Source: an uncultured Bacilli bacterium
Lineage (GTDB): Bacteria > Bacillota_I > Bacilli_A > RF39 > UBA660
Assembly: GCA_947522695.1 (NCBI GenBank)
Contig: CANNTX010000023.1
Coordinates: 1-19,194 of the forward strand
Reading direction: 5' to 3'
Length of the DNA stretch: 19,194 nt
In this document: piece by piece, positions 6,257-15,306 of the stretch
Layout of the letters: each line of letters begins with the position of its first letter
How positions within the stretch are numbered: position 1 is the first letter of the stretch
Program-made: the position numbers and the translations under genes
Notes under the pieces: model-generated
Databases searched by the model: none
Told to the model about the DNA's origin: nothing
Seen by the model: the letters and a program-made list of their open reading frames with translations, nothing else

Positions 6257-7963
6257 TTATTTCAATATTCTTTTTTTACTTAATTCATCATTAAGATTAG
6301 ATGAAATAATTTTAACATTTTCACTATCAAATGGATTTGGCATATTATATTTTTCAATTAAATCTTTAAATGAATAATAAGATGCTACTCTAGCAATTTG
6401 TTTAAATAAATCTAAGTTTTCTTTGGAACTATTCCATATAGATAATGCTCCAAAATATGACAAAGCATAATCAATATAATAAAACGGATCTAAAAATATA
6501 TGAGATTGACGATAATAATATCCACCATCATTTAAGTTTTTATTGCCACTATTACTTATTTCTAAATGATATTTTTTTGATAATTTTAACCAAATTTTAT
6601 TTATTTCATCTAATTTCAAATCTTCTTTCGAATATATTATCTCTTGAAATTCATCTACAGCGCATATATATGGTAATTGTGAAACCAAATTATATATCTT
6701 AATAAATTGATATTTATTGTAATCATCTTCAGAAAAAATGTTAGATACTTTATTCATCATTATTAGTTCCATAGCATAAGAAAACATTTCTGCTATTTCC
6801 ATAGTAGGATATTTAAGTAATGGAGATATTATATAATTTTTATCTTCTTTACTTGAACAATATTTTTGAAAAGAATGTCCCATTTCATGAGTAACTGTTT
6901 GTAAATCTAAATAAGAATTCTTAAAATTTCCTGTTATTACAGGCATTCCTACACAAACCAAATAATTCGTTATACTAAAATTAACCTTTCCAGAATTTTG
7001 ACATAAATCAATATAATTTTTTTCTAACATTAAATTAAATAATCTTGATAATTCATCATCAACTTTTACAAATGAGTTTTTTAATTCATTTAGTAAATCA
7101 ATACCATAAACTTTTAAGTTTGGCATTTTTTTAAAGAAAATTGTATCATAATAATTTATAACATCTAAAGTTAACTCTTCCTTCTTTAATTCATTCATAT
7201 TTTTACATATTGGAATTATATATTTAATAATGTTTTCTCTAAATAATTTAATATCAGCATAATTATATCCAAATCTTTTTAATTTAACCAAACTATATTG
7301 AACATAATTTTCATAGCCAATATTTTTAGCAATTCTATTTCTTATCTTAATTAAGTCAAATAAAATATTTTGATATTCATCCTTGTGTTCATAATAAAAA
7401 TCATTAATTGCATCATGAGCTTTCTTTCTTATTTTAGAATCTTGATCAGAAAATAATCCAGAAACAGCATTTAAAGTTTGTTCTTTACCATTAAAATTAA
7501 TCTTACTTTTATTTAAATTACGATATTTAGTTTTTAATTCACTTTCCTGTTTTAAAAGTTCTAAATTATTATTAGATAAAGAATTTAATTGACTTAAAGC
7601 TACTCTAAAAAAATTATCGGGAACTAATTGTTCTAATTCCTTTTTAAACTTAGAATTAATTAATTCTTCATAAAAAGGAATGAATAAAGCATCAAACTTC
7701 GGTTTATAATCATTCCAATAATTTATTTCATCAAACCAATAATTATTATTAATATCTCTCATATTTCTAATATCAGCATAATCATACATTTCTTCAATTA
7801 AATTTTGAATACTATTTATTTTTCTTACTAATTCAATATACTCATTAACGTTATCAGTCATTTTTAATTTATTTATTAAATCAATAATAATATTTTTTTC
7901 ATAATCATATTCAATTTTTTTATAACTAAATTTATTAAAATCTACCATTTTCATACCACTCAT
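6257..7963 (-). CDS. M3-family oligoendopeptidase (PepF-like)
   Basis: Zinc metallopeptidase that degrades short peptides in the cytoplasm. Its 568 residues are normal for the M3B oligoendopeptidase family. The zinc site is HEMGH (His359, Glu360, His363), with a third ligand probably Glu389 in YPTMEIAEMFSYAMEL, 26 residues after the second His. The C-terminal region has the family's GGYYYRQSHIFLDPFYYIDYALS segment, which contacts substrate. All catalytic residues are present. The start is uncertain: ATG occurs at 7963, 7954 and 7948, and none has a strong ribosome binding site. MVDFNKF (7948) resembles the usual N terminus. It stands alone, between the acetyltransferase and a decayed region. 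Confidence 0.92.
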   Translation of the reverse strand: MSGMKMVDFNKFSYKKIEYDYEKNIIIDLINKLKMTDNVNEYIELVRKINSIQNLIEEMYDYADIRNMRDINNNYWFDEINYWNDYKPKFDALFIPFYEELINSKFKKELEQLVPDNFFRVALSQLNSLSNNNLELLKQESELKTKYRNLNKSKINFNGKEQTLNAVSGLFSDQDSKIRKKAHDAINDFYYEHKDEYQNILFDLIKIRNRIAKNIGYENYVQYSLVKLKRFGYNYADIKLFRENIIKYIIPICKNMNELKKEELTLDVINYYDTIFFKKMPNLKVYGIDLLNELKNSFVKVDDELSRLFNLMLEKNYIDLCQNSGKVNFSITNYLVCVGMPVITGNFKNSYLDLQTVTHEMGHSFQKYCSSKEDKNYIISPLLKYPTMEIAEMFSYAMELIMMNKVSNIFSEDDYNKYQFIKIYNLVSQLPYICAVDEFQEIIYSKEDLKLDEINKIWLKLSKKYHLEISNSGNKNLNDGGYYYRQSHIFLDPFYYIDYALSYFGALSIWNSSKENLDLFKQIARVASYYSFKDLIEKYNMPNPFDSENVKIISSNLNDELSKKRILK

Positions 7964-7984
7964 TTTCTACTAAAATAATTTTGT

Positions 7985-8593
7985 TATACTTATACTACAC
8001 ATGTAAAATTAATTATGTCATGTTTATATCCCATATATAAAATTATTGTTTACTAAACACCATTAAATCATCTTGTATTAAGAACTAATATTTGCGGTCA
8101 AAAGTTTTGACCACAAACTATTGCATTCTTCATTAGTTATTTGAAACTATATCTTCAGGAAATATTATTACGTATCTTGCATTGCAAATTGTTGATATCA
8201 AATATTTGATTGTGTGATCTTTCTAGCAGTCTCCAATTCAAGTACTGCATCCGCTTTTACAGAATATGTATCAAACATTTTTTTCAAGCTTTTTCATACA
8301 TTTTGCAGCTTTTTTCTCATTTTTTGTATATCTTGTAATTGGTATACATAAGTATTTGTCTTGATGGATACATTGACGTTACCTTAATATACATTTGAAG
8401 TTTTTTATCATATCTAGCATCAATTACATCAGTCCCCTGAATCATTAATTATATCAAAGAATAAACATTCACATTTTGCTTCATTTCTAAAATATATTTT
8501 TGAGTTTCATACGCTTCATCAACAATTTTCTCAAGCAAATCATCATAAGAATCTGCAACAGTAAGTAATGTACTCAATGAAAGAACTAAATTA
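7985..8593 (-). pseudogene. Decayed coding region with an ORF6N-like fragment
   Basis: No intact gene lies between the peptidase and the RhuM gene, but the minus strand keeps protein-like segments in shifting frames. From the 8590 side these are LSTLLTVADSYDDLLEKIVD through YILEMKQNVNVYSLI then stop; DARYDKKLQMYIK; NVSIKTNTYVYQLQDIQKM; MFDTYSVKADAVLELETARK; and finally FPEDI followed one frameshift later by FQITNEECNSLWSKLLTAN (about 8170-8095). The last block resembles the core of phage ORF6N domains (FPEDFMFQLT...E...LRSQ). I do not recognise the earlier part. At least four frameshifts or stops are present. Position next to a RhuM gene suggests remnants of a phage-like or mobile accessory segment. 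Bases 7964-8090 hold little else. Confidence 0.5.
8091..8117. repeat. Near-perfect 27-bp palindrome
   Basis: The arms are TTTG-c-GGTCAAAA and TTTTGACC-a-CAAA around a single central G (8104), with one mismatched pair (8095/8113). It falls within the ORF6N-like fragment, so it may be a coincidence of its codons; an operator role is possible but unproven. Confidence 0.5.
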
Positions 8594-9619
8594 CTATTTT
8601 TGATTTTCTTCTAAATATTTTTTATACATTTCATCCATGCTTGAAATATATTCTCTATCTTGCTTTATTCTAAATTTTTCATATTCATTTTCTGCTTTTT
8701 CTATAGCTTGTTTATGAGATATTTTACCAGAATCTTTCAACACTTTCTTATCTCTAAAAGAAAGTAGTTTATCAGTTATATCTATCCATTTTTGCATTGT
8801 CATTATATTTTGTTCTTCTGCCATATCCTCGGCATAATCTAAAAATAATGTTGTTAAATTATTTAATTTTCTTAATTCTTCTTCGCTTAAGTAATTCTTA
8901 GCTATTCCAACATCATATTTATAAATTAATCCATCAGGACTGTTTTTCCAATTAGTAAGTCCCATATGTATTTTTTCACTACTAACTCTTTCATAAATAA
9001 GTTCTGCAGCAGTATGTCCGGTAATGGCATAGTGTAATTTATTTTGAACTATTTTGAAGAAAGTATAAGCATCTTCAGATTTTTTATCATAATCAACACT
9101 AGTTGTAATAAAAATATCTGTGATTTTTTGATAAGCCATTCTTTCACTTGTACGAATTGTTTTTATACGTTCTAATAATTCATCAAAATATCTTGTATCA
9201 AATCTATTACCATTAATAAATCTATCATCATTTAAGGCAAATCCTTTTACCATATATTCTTTTATTATTTTATTAGCCCAAGTTCTAAATTTTATTGCAG
9301 TTTTGGAATTAACTCTAAACCCAATGGAAATAATCATATCTAAATTATAAAAGTCTTTTTTTCTTGAAACTTTTCTGTTTCCTTCAAGTTGAACTTGTTC
9401 CAAAATGGAACAAGTTAAATTTTTATCTAATTCTTCATCATTATATATATTATTAATATGTTTTACAATTGCAGGCCTTTGAACATTAAATAAATTTGCA
9501 ATCGCATTAGCATTTAACCAAACATTATCTTCTTTCAAAACAACTTCTACTTTTGAATTTCCCGTTTCATCTTCATAAAATATAATATTATTTTCATTTC
9601 CAATTAAATTTTCATTCAT
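8594..9619 (-). CDS. RhuM-family protein
   Basis: Member of the RhuM ('virulence RhuM') family, whose biochemical role is not established; the name comes from a Salmonella pathogenicity island gene, and such genes are common in mobile regions. The 341 residues are full length. The N-terminal ~130 residues include a helix-turn-helix-like segment (LNANAIANLFNVQRPAIVKHINNIYNDEEL), then DFYNLDMIISIGFRVNSKTAIKFRTWANKIIKEYMVKGFALND, the family's hallmark block. The middle holds YAITGHTAAELIYERV and the C-terminal part is charged and helical. The start ATG 9619 has GAGGGG about 11 bases upstream, a long spacing. It follows an unknown small gene by 41 bases on the same strand and may share its transcript. 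Downstream is decayed coding DNA. Confidence 0.88.
   Translation of the reverse strand: MNENLIGNENNIIFYEDETGNSKVEVVLKEDNVWLNANAIANLFNVQRPAIVKHINNIYNDEELDKNLTCSILEQVQLEGNRKVSRKKDFYNLDMIISIGFRVNSKTAIKFRTWANKIIKEYMVKGFALNDDRFINGNRFDTRYFDELLERIKTIRTSERMAYQKITDIFITTSVDYDKKSEDAYTFFKIVQNKLHYAITGHTAAELIYERVSSEKIHMGLTNWKNSPDGLIYKYDVGIAKNYLSEEELRKLNNLTTLFLDYAEDMAEEQNIMTMQKWIDITDKLLSFRDKKVLKDSGKISHKQAIEKAENEYEKFRIKQDREYISSMDEMYKKYLEENQK
9392..9416. repeat. Perfect 10-bp inverted repeat within the RhuM gene
   Basis: AACTTGTTCC (9392-9401) and GGAACAAGTT (9407-9416) are separated by five bases. It lies in codons for NLTCSILEQVQ, near the N-terminal DNA-binding half of RhuM. It could be a hairpin or a protein-binding site, or result from codon constraint. 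Confidence 0.6.
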
Positions 9620-9660
9620 ATATACTACATCCCCTCAAATTAATTTTTAATTTAATTTTG

Positions 9661-10161
9661 TTATTTTATTAAAATTTTTGGACTATCTTTTATTGAAGAA
9701 ATAACGCTATCCAAGTTTGAAGATATTCCTTGAATATAAAGAAAATATTTATAATCAAAACTTAATATATCATCTTCAAGTTCTCTATCATACTCATCTA
9801 CTCTAATTTCTATTTGAATATTTTTACCGAAAATATTTGTTAATAAGTATTCACTTATATATCTGCCATTAGCATCGATATATATCTTATCAGAATAATA
9901 GCCTCCAGTTAACCTAAGGTCAATAAAAAAACAATTATCATAATCATTTACTTCTGCTTCATAATATCCCCATTTTATATTATATGATATTAAAACATCA
10001 TTAGCAAAATTGTAAGTATCAATTATTATTTTGGTTAAATATGTATCTGTATATAATTTATTTAATAATTCTTTTCTTGCAGTAATTGCTTCTTTATTAT
10101 TATCTATATTCCAACTACTAAAATTAATTAGATAATTCTTGTATTCATCCAGTGTCATCAT
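9661..10161 (-). CDS. Hypothetical protein
   Basis: Small acidic protein of 166 residues that I do not recognise. It has no signal peptide or membrane segment. The sequence alternates helical N-terminal parts (TLDEYKNYLINFSSWNIDNN) with a strand-rich middle (WGYYEAEVNDYDNCFFIDLRLTG...YSDKIYID) and ends in IKDSPKILIK, so it is probably an alpha/beta cytoplasmic protein. The longest frame starts at ATG 10203 inside the preceding rlmD gene, but GGGTGG (10169-10174) seven bases before ATG 10161 marks the shorter start, followed at once by a second ATG. It lies 20 bases after rlmD and 41 bases before the RhuM gene, so it may be read through from the rluB-rlmD unit. A small size and an accessory neighbour would fit an immunity-type or antitoxin role, but nothing shows that. 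Confidence 0.65.
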   Translation of the reverse strand: MMTLDEYKNYLINFSSWNIDNNKEAITARKELLNKLYTDTYLTKIIIDTYNFANDVLISYNIKWGYYEAEVNDYDNCFFIDLRLTGGYYSDKIYIDANGRYISEYLLTNIFGKNIQIEIRVDEYDRELEDDILSFDYKYFLYIQGISSNLDSVISSIKDSPKILIK

Positions 10162-10181
10162 TTTAAAACCACCCTTTATTT

Positions 10182-11363
10182 TTATTTTTTCTTCAATGTA
10201 CAAAGTACTTCCATATGTTTTGTTCTAGGAAACATCTCTAAATAGTAAAACTCATCTACATCATATAATTTATTTAATATTTGCATATCTCTTACAAATG
10301 TTAATGGATTACAAGACATATATATTAAATTATCTGGTTTAATAGTTACAATATTTTTCATAGTTTCTTTATTTAATCCACTTCTTGGTGGATCATTAAT
10401 AATACAATCTATATCACTATTTATTTTAGATATTTTAGAAGAATCACCTAACATATACATATTATTTTGTTTATTTATTTTAGCATTAATACTAGCATTA
10501 ATAACAGCATCTTTAACTATTTCAATACCATATAATTTATCTTTATTAACAAACATTCCAAGAGTACCAACACCACAATATAAATCAACCACACTATGAT
10601 ATTTTTTAGCATGTAATATCTTTTCAATCTTTTCTAATATATTTAAATTAACTTGAAAGAAAGAATTAATATTAACTTTAAATAAATAATTATTTACTTT
10701 TTCAATATAATCATTTTCCCCATAAATAACCTTATCATTAACAATAATTCCAACTATTTTATTATCATTAATTAAATTTTCAATATCAACATCTACTTTC
10801 TCATTACTAGTTATCTTTATTAATATTTCATCATTATAATTAGATTTAATAGTTATTTCTCCACTTGATACTTTAAATAAATTATAACTTTTAATTATAT
10901 TATTAATAGAATCTTTAGCAAGATAACAATAATCTATTTTAGTAAAATTATGAGTTCCAGAATTATAGTAACCAAATTCACTATTAACTATTTTTAAAGT
11001 TACTTTATTACGGTAATTATATTTATTATTACTTTGGATTACATTAATTTTAGGTACGTCTATATTATTTCTTTTTAATAACTCGGTTAAGATATTAGTT
11101 TTAATTCTTAGTTCTTCATCTATTGATAAATGCATAAATTCACATCCACCACACTTATCATAATAAGGGCATTTACTTTTAATTCTTATAGTTGAAGGAC
11201 TTATAACATTTATTACCTTACCAACCATATATTTATCTTTTTCTTCTACTATTTCAATTTCTACTGTTTCCCCAATAATCGTGTTAGGAACAAAAACTAT
11301 TTTTTTATTTAAATAACCAATGCCTCTACCTTGATTATCATATTTTTCAATTTTTATATTCAT
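10182..11363 (-). CDS. rlmD: 23S rRNA (uracil-5-)-methyltransferase, RlmD/TrmA family
   Basis: SAM-dependent methyltransferase that makes 5-methyluridine in RNA, most likely in 23S rRNA. A TRAM domain fills residues 1-55. The iron-sulfur cluster cysteines Cys65, Cys71, Cys74 (CPYYDKCGGC) and Cys146 are all present. The SAM-binding motif is VVDLYCGVGTLG (258-269), followed by NDPPRSGL (323-330). The catalytic nucleophile is Cys351 in MSCNP, and Glu385 is the likely general base. The length (393) is normal to slightly short. The ATG at 11363 overlaps the end of the rluB gene by 17 bases, so translation is coupled. The exact target uridine (1939 or another) cannot be told by sequence alone; Firmicutes homologues are also named RlmCD. 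Confidence 0.92.
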   Translation of the reverse strand: MNIKIEKYDNQGRGIGYLNKKIVFVPNTIIGETVEIEIVEEKDKYMVGKVINVISPSTIRIKSKCPYYDKCGGCEFMHLSIDEELRIKTNILTELLKRNNIDVPKINVIQSNNKYNYRNKVTLKIVNSEFGYYNSGTHNFTKIDYCYLAKDSINNIIKSYNLFKVSSGEITIKSNYNDEILIKITSNEKVDVDIENLINDNKIVGIIVNDKVIYGENDYIEKVNNYLFKVNINSFFQVNLNILEKIEKILHAKKYHSVVDLYCGVGTLGMFVNKDKLYGIEIVKDAVINASINAKINKQNNMYMLGDSSKISKINSDIDCIINDPPRSGLNKETMKNIVTIKPDNLIYMSCNPLTFVRDMQILNKLYDVDEFYYLEMFPRTKHMEVLCTLKKK

Positions 11364-12060
11364 ATAATTTTTTTACTTCCTTTATTGATAAACTACGATA
11401 TTCACCACTTTTTAATTTATCAACATTTAAAAATGCATACTCTACTCTTGTTAATTTATCTACTAAATAACCTAAGTTTTCAAATACTTTTTTAACGATA
11501 TGATTTCTTCCTTCAATAATAGTTATTTCAACTATAGCATAATTTTTAATGGCATCATTTTTCTTTAATTTAACTCTTGTTGGAATACATTTTCTCCCCT
11601 CAACATCGATTCCTTTTTCTAATTTTTTTAAATCAGCAATATCCATAAATTTATTTAATTTTGCAACATATTTTTTAGGAACTTTATTTTTAGGATGAGT
11701 TAAAATATTTGTTAGTTCTCCATCATTAGTAAGTAATAATAGACCAGTAGTATCATAGTCTAATCTTCCAATAGGATAAATTCTTTTATCTGTATCGATT
11801 AAATCAACAACAGTTTTTCTTTTTTTATCATCTGATGCTGATGAGATAACTCCTCTTGGTTTGTTTAATAAAAAATAAACATAATCTGCTTTATTTAAAG
11901 TTACTCCATTAACTGTAATTAAATCTCCAAAACTGGCTTTTGTACCTAATTCAGTAACTTTAACCCCATTTACATATACTTTTCCTTCTTTTATTAATTC
12001 TTCGGCTTTTCTTCTTGAAGTAAAACCTGATTCAGCAATTATTTTTTGTAATCTTTCCAC
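11347..12060 (-). CDS. rluB: Ribosomal large-subunit pseudouridine synthase, RsuA/RluB family
   Basis: Converts uridine to pseudouridine in rRNA. An S4 RNA-binding domain spans residues 1-50 (ERLQKIIAESGFTSRRKAEELI...GKVYVNG). The catalytic domain has LLNKPRGVISS (64-74) and the active-site loop GRLDYDTTGLLLLTNDGEL with catalytic Asp101. The length of 237 is typical. The start is GTG at 12060, set by AAGGAG eight bases upstream. It follows spmB after about 100 bases containing a terminator and a promoter, and overlaps rlmD. In Bacillus subtilis the homologous gene also follows dacB-spmA-spmB, which supports RluB over the small-subunit RsuA. Confidence 0.93.
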   Translation of the reverse strand: MERLQKIIAESGFTSRRKAEELIKEGKVYVNGVKVTELGTKASFGDLITVNGVTLNKADYVYFLLNKPRGVISSASDDKKRKTVVDLIDTDKRIYPIGRLDYDTTGLLLLTNDGELTNILTHPKNKVPKKYVAKLNKFMDIADLKKLEKGIDVEGRKCIPTRVKLKKNDAIKNYAIVEITIIEGRNHIVKKVFENLGYLVDKLTRVEYAFLNVDKLKSGEYRSLSIKEVKKLYEYKN

Positions 12061-12096
12061 TTAGATCACTCCTTACTCATTTATTTTAGCAAAATC

Positions 12097-12126
12097 ATTA
12101 TAATAAATAAACTAAAAAAATTGCAA
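12097..12126 (-). promoter_or_regulatory. Promoter of rluB-rlmD
   Basis: On the minus strand TTGCAA (12126-12121) and TATAAT (12102-12097) are 18 bases apart, upstream of the GTG at 12060. The -35 overlaps the stem of the spmB terminator. Confidence 0.5.
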
Positions 12127-12147
12127 ATTAGTCTTTATATATTTGCA
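12112..12147 (-). terminator. Intrinsic terminator after spmB
   Basis: On the minus strand the stem TGCAAAT/ATTTGCA (7 bp, 12-nt loop, 12147-12122) is followed by AAT and a run of seven T (12120-12114). It would end the dacB-spmA-spmB transcript. Confidence 0.6.
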
Positions 12148-12162
12148 TTTTTAAATTTTGTA

Positions 12163-12667
12163 TTAATAAAATAAATAAACTAAAATAAATGAAGCAAGTA
12201 TCCCAATAAAATCAGCAAATAATCCCACCGGAAGAGCATATCTATTTTTAACAATTTTAATACTACCAAAATAAAGTGCAATTACATAAAAAGTTGTATC
12301 ACTTGATCCTTGAATTACACTTGCTAATGTACCCATAACTGAATCTGGTCCAAACTCTTTAAAAATATCAACCATTATAGCTAAAGTCGAATTACCAGAT
12401 ATACTTCTTAAAAAACACATAGGAATTATTTCACTTGATAAACTAAATCTTTTTAAAACATCATCTAAAAAAAAGAATGAATCAGTTATAATATTGCTTT
12501 TAATTAAAATATTAATGGCAAATATCATAGCAACTAAATTAGGAATTATTTTAATAGTAGTTTTAAGTCCATCTAAAGCACCATTTAAAAACTCATCATA
12601 AATATCTACTTTTTTAATAAAGCCATAAATTATTATAAATAACACTATTAAAGGTAAAATAATTATG

Positions 12668-12681
<14 letters not shown>
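12163..12681 (-). CDS. spmB: Spore maturation protein SpmB (nucleoside-recognition/Gate domain)
   Basis: Integral membrane protein of the Gate family that acts with SpmA in spore core dehydration during cortex maturation. The 172 residues contain several hydrophobic segments (about 4-23, 45-60, 130-145, 150-170) and the family signatures LRSISGNSTLAIM and VIQGSSDTTFYVIALYFGS. Start ATG 12681 has AAGGAG five bases upstream. It overlaps spmA by 14 bases. The transported or bound molecule is unknown. Its presence does not prove that this organism still sporulates, since related non-spore-formers can keep the pair. Confidence 0.93.
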
Positions 12682-13244
<563 letters not shown>

Positions 13245-13252
<8 letters not shown>

Positions 13253-14309
13253 AATATTCCTTATTAAATAACATCTTTATTAATTTTTGATACCACTTTA
13301 ATTCTTTTTCTTTTTTAGGCTCTTTAATATAAATATTTTCCTTAAAGTATTCTTTTCCATTTAAACTAACTGTTAAAGATCCAACTATATTTGTTGCATT
13401 ATTATCGTAATAATTTATAGTAGTAATAATCTTGTTATATTCATCTTTTGTTAAAGACATATAAAAATCTCTATCAATAAAAGTATTATCATAATCAGTC
13501 TTTATTCTACCTTTAGATACTATCTTATAATTTTTTAAAGTATTAAAATATTTTTCATATAAATCTTTATGATCATTAAAATCATTTCCATCATTAAATG
13601 TTACTACTGTTAAATTAATATTATTTTTAGAAGCATTGGTAACTAAGGTTCTTTTAGCTTTTTTAGTATATCCCGTTTTGCCACCTGTACAATATTTATA
13701 ACTTGTTAGTAATTTGTTTTTATTATGCCATATATATGATTTTAAATTAGTTTTAACTGTGATGTCTTTAGTACTTACAATTTTTTGATATTCAGGATTT
13801 TTAATAGCATAACTTGATAATAAGGCCATATCATAAACTGTTGATGTATTAGCACTATCTTTTTCTTCTAAGCCACTACTGTTAACAAAATTACTATGTT
13901 TCATTCCAATATTTTTAGCAAGTAAATTCATTAAATAAGCAAAATTTTCTGTTGAAGATGCTACTTGATAAGCAAGCTCTATAGCGGCATCATTTCCACT
14001 TCTTAACATTAAACCATAAAGAAGTTCTCTAATTGTTATTTCTTCACCAACAGATACATATATTCCACTTCCATATGATTTAAGAACACTGTCACTTACA
14101 TTTATTTTTTTATCTAAATTAGTATTATTAATAACAACCATGCTAGTTAATATTTTAGTTATAGATGCAATTAAAGATTCTTTATTAATATTATTTCCTT
14201 CTAATACCCTATTATTATCAGTATCCATAACTATATAAGAAGATGCACTTATAGCACCTACTTTTAAAGGAAAAATCATTATTATTAAAATTATTATTAT
14301 TCTTTTCAT
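13245..14309 (-). CDS. dacB: D-alanyl-D-alanine carboxypeptidase (DacB-like, peptidase S11)
   Basis: Penicillin-binding serine carboxypeptidase that trims the terminal D-Ala from peptidoglycan stem peptides. A signal peptide covers residues 1-20 (MKRIIIILIIMIFPLKVGA). Active-site motifs are SITK (Ser49, Lys52), SGN (104-106) and KTG (211-213), all intact. The C-terminal domain (about 240-330) ends in an amphipathic tail (WYQKLIKMLFNKEYYD) that would hold the protein on the membrane. Being first in the operon with spmA and spmB, it is most likely the spore-cortex enzyme PBP5*, although a vegetative DacA role cannot be excluded. The ATG at 14309 has no strong ribosome binding site. Confidence 0.92.
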
Positions 14310-14369
14310 ATATTAGATTTTATGATTATTTAAAAAGAAAAATACATAAACATACTTTCTTAAATTTAG

Positions 14370-14375
14370 ATTATA
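14370..14375 (-). promoter_or_regulatory. Possible -10 element of the dacB operon
   Basis: The minus strand reads TATAAT about 60 bases before the dacB start. The -35 at 17 bases (TTCATG) is weak. A sporulation-sigma promoter could also be present, but none was recognised. Confidence 0.35.
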
Positions 14376-14444
14376 TAATAGTATTAAATTAACATGAAAT
14401 AGAATTCTCATTTCTTCTTATTTATGTTAAACTTGATATAGTTT

Positions 14445-14453
14445 TGTTATGAT
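14445..14453 (+). promoter_or_regulatory. Extended -10 promoter of the DUF3800 gene
   Basis: TGTTATGAT: TG one base before TATGAT (14448-14453), about 30 bases ahead of the start at 14483. No good -35 was found. It matches the TGTTATAAT pattern in front of three other genes in the window. Confidence 0.45.
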
Positions 14454-14482
14454 AATTTGTATTTAAAATGGATGGTGATGTT

Positions 14483-15202
14483 ATGAATAATAAGAATGAA
14501 TATAATGTATATATTGATGAGTCTGGTGATGAAGGAATAAACAAGGGCTCAAAATATTTTATTTTAACAGCAATTATTGTTAAAAAAGAAAAAGACTTAG
14601 AAATATCTAAATCAGTAGATTTAATTAAAGAAAACTTGGAAATGTCACAAAAGATTCAATTACATTGGAAGTTATTAAAAGGTATGCCAAATAAAAATAT
14701 GATTATGGATATAGTAGGTGGATTAGATATAAAAATAATAAATATAATTATAGATACAAAATGTATTCAATTTATACCATCAAATAATATTTATAATTTT
14801 TTTAGTGGATATTTATATGAAAGAATTTGTTGGTATATGAATGAAAATAATGGAGTTGCTAATATAAATATAAGTTCTAGAGGAAATTTATCAAAGAAGA
14901 AACTTAATGAATACTTAAATAATAAAAATCATAAGAAATTTAATATTGATACTAGTCGAATAAATCAAATAAAAATAATTCCAAATGAACGTAAAAAACT
15001 TTTACAATTAGCAGATTGTTGTTGCAGTGCACTATTTCAAGCTCTTAAATATAATAATGAATCTCATTTTAATTATATAAAAAGAATAAAGCATAGGCTA
15101 TATTCTAAAAATAATAATGTGTTGAGTTATGGCTTAAAATTAGTTCCAAATGATAGTAATTCTATAGAATTAAAAAATTTAATTAGTTATTTAATAAAAT
15201 AA
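14483..15202 (+). CDS. DUF3800 domain protein
   Basis: Cytoplasmic protein of 239 residues belonging to the DUF3800 family, whose biochemical function is not established. The N-terminal strand carries the hallmark YIDESGDEG (Asp12, Glu13, Asp16). Further conserved-looking acidic or polar positions are His61 (LHWK), Asp91 (IIIDTK), Glu113 (LYERI) and Asp178 in LLQLADCCCSALFQALK, the second family hallmark. Spaced acidic residues on strands are reminiscent of RNase H-like nucleases; that is inference. An ATG five codons earlier (14468) exists, but GGTGAT in front of ATG 14483 supports the shorter form. A small RNA gene on the opposite strand ends at its stop codon. DUF3800 genes are known to be associated with several structured RNA motifs and with mobile regions. 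Confidence 0.85.
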   Translation: MNNKNEYNVYIDESGDEGINKGSKYFILTAIIVKKEKDLEISKSVDLIKENLEMSQKIQLHWKLLKGMPNKNMIMDIVGGLDIKIINIIIDTKCIQFIPSNNIYNFFSGYLYERICWYMNENNGVANINISSRGNLSKKKLNEYLNNKNHKKFNIDTSRINQIKIIPNERKKLLQLADCCCSALFQALKYNNESHFNYIKRIKHRLYSKNNNVLSYGLKLVPNDSNSIELKNLISYLIK

Positions 15203-15300
15203 AAAAGTGAGCTTTCCCCTGACTGAAGGTTCCCACAAGGCAAGCTTGCTGGTGTGAATTAATCGCACCCTTCAGTAACTCAGCGAACTACTCACTCACT
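15201..15300 (-). ncRNA. Structured ~100-nt RNA convergent with the DUF3800 gene
   Basis: This block is clearly richer in G+C than its surroundings and non-coding. On the minus strand it starts about 7 bases after a near-consensus promoter. Its 5' end AGUGAG (15300-15295) pairs with CUCACU (15211-15206), which is followed by six U (15206-15201, sharing the pairing edge), like an intrinsic terminator closing the molecule. Inside, ACUGAAGG (15276-15269 with CUG at 15283-15281 beyond a small bulge) pairs with CCUUCAGU plus CAG (15229-15219). The central part holds GGUG/CACC and a GCAAGCUUGC palindrome (15249-15240). The U tract reaches the DUF3800 stop codon. It is not a tRNA, SRP RNA, tmRNA or 6S RNA by any motif I know. 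It may be one of the DUF3800-associated RNA motifs or a new one. Confidence 0.72.
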
Positions 15301-15306
15301 GACTAA

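Noticed and set aside
6445..6702. Open frame of 85 codons on the plus strand
   Set aside because: It lies wholly within the M3 oligoendopeptidase gene on the opposite strand, has no ribosome binding site, and its protein is low-complexity His/Tyr/Leu-rich, a shadow frame.
10162..10203. Upstream ATG for the unknown 166-residue protein
   Set aside because: It overlaps the end of rlmD, and a GGGTGG ribosome binding site lies within the extension, correctly spaced for ATG 10161.
15201..15300. Structured block as a plus-strand 3' UTR or terminator of the DUF3800 gene
   Set aside because: There is no U tract after the closing stem on the plus strand, whereas the minus strand has both a near-consensus promoter and a U6 tract. 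One inner pairing (a G-U on plus, C-A on minus) fits plus slightly better, so some doubt remains.
15201..15300. Block as SRP RNA, 6S RNA, tmRNA or a T-box leader
   Set aside because: It lacks the SRP GGAAG tetraloop region, the tmRNA tag and tRNA-like ends, and a T-box TGGNACC core; 6S RNA would be much longer.
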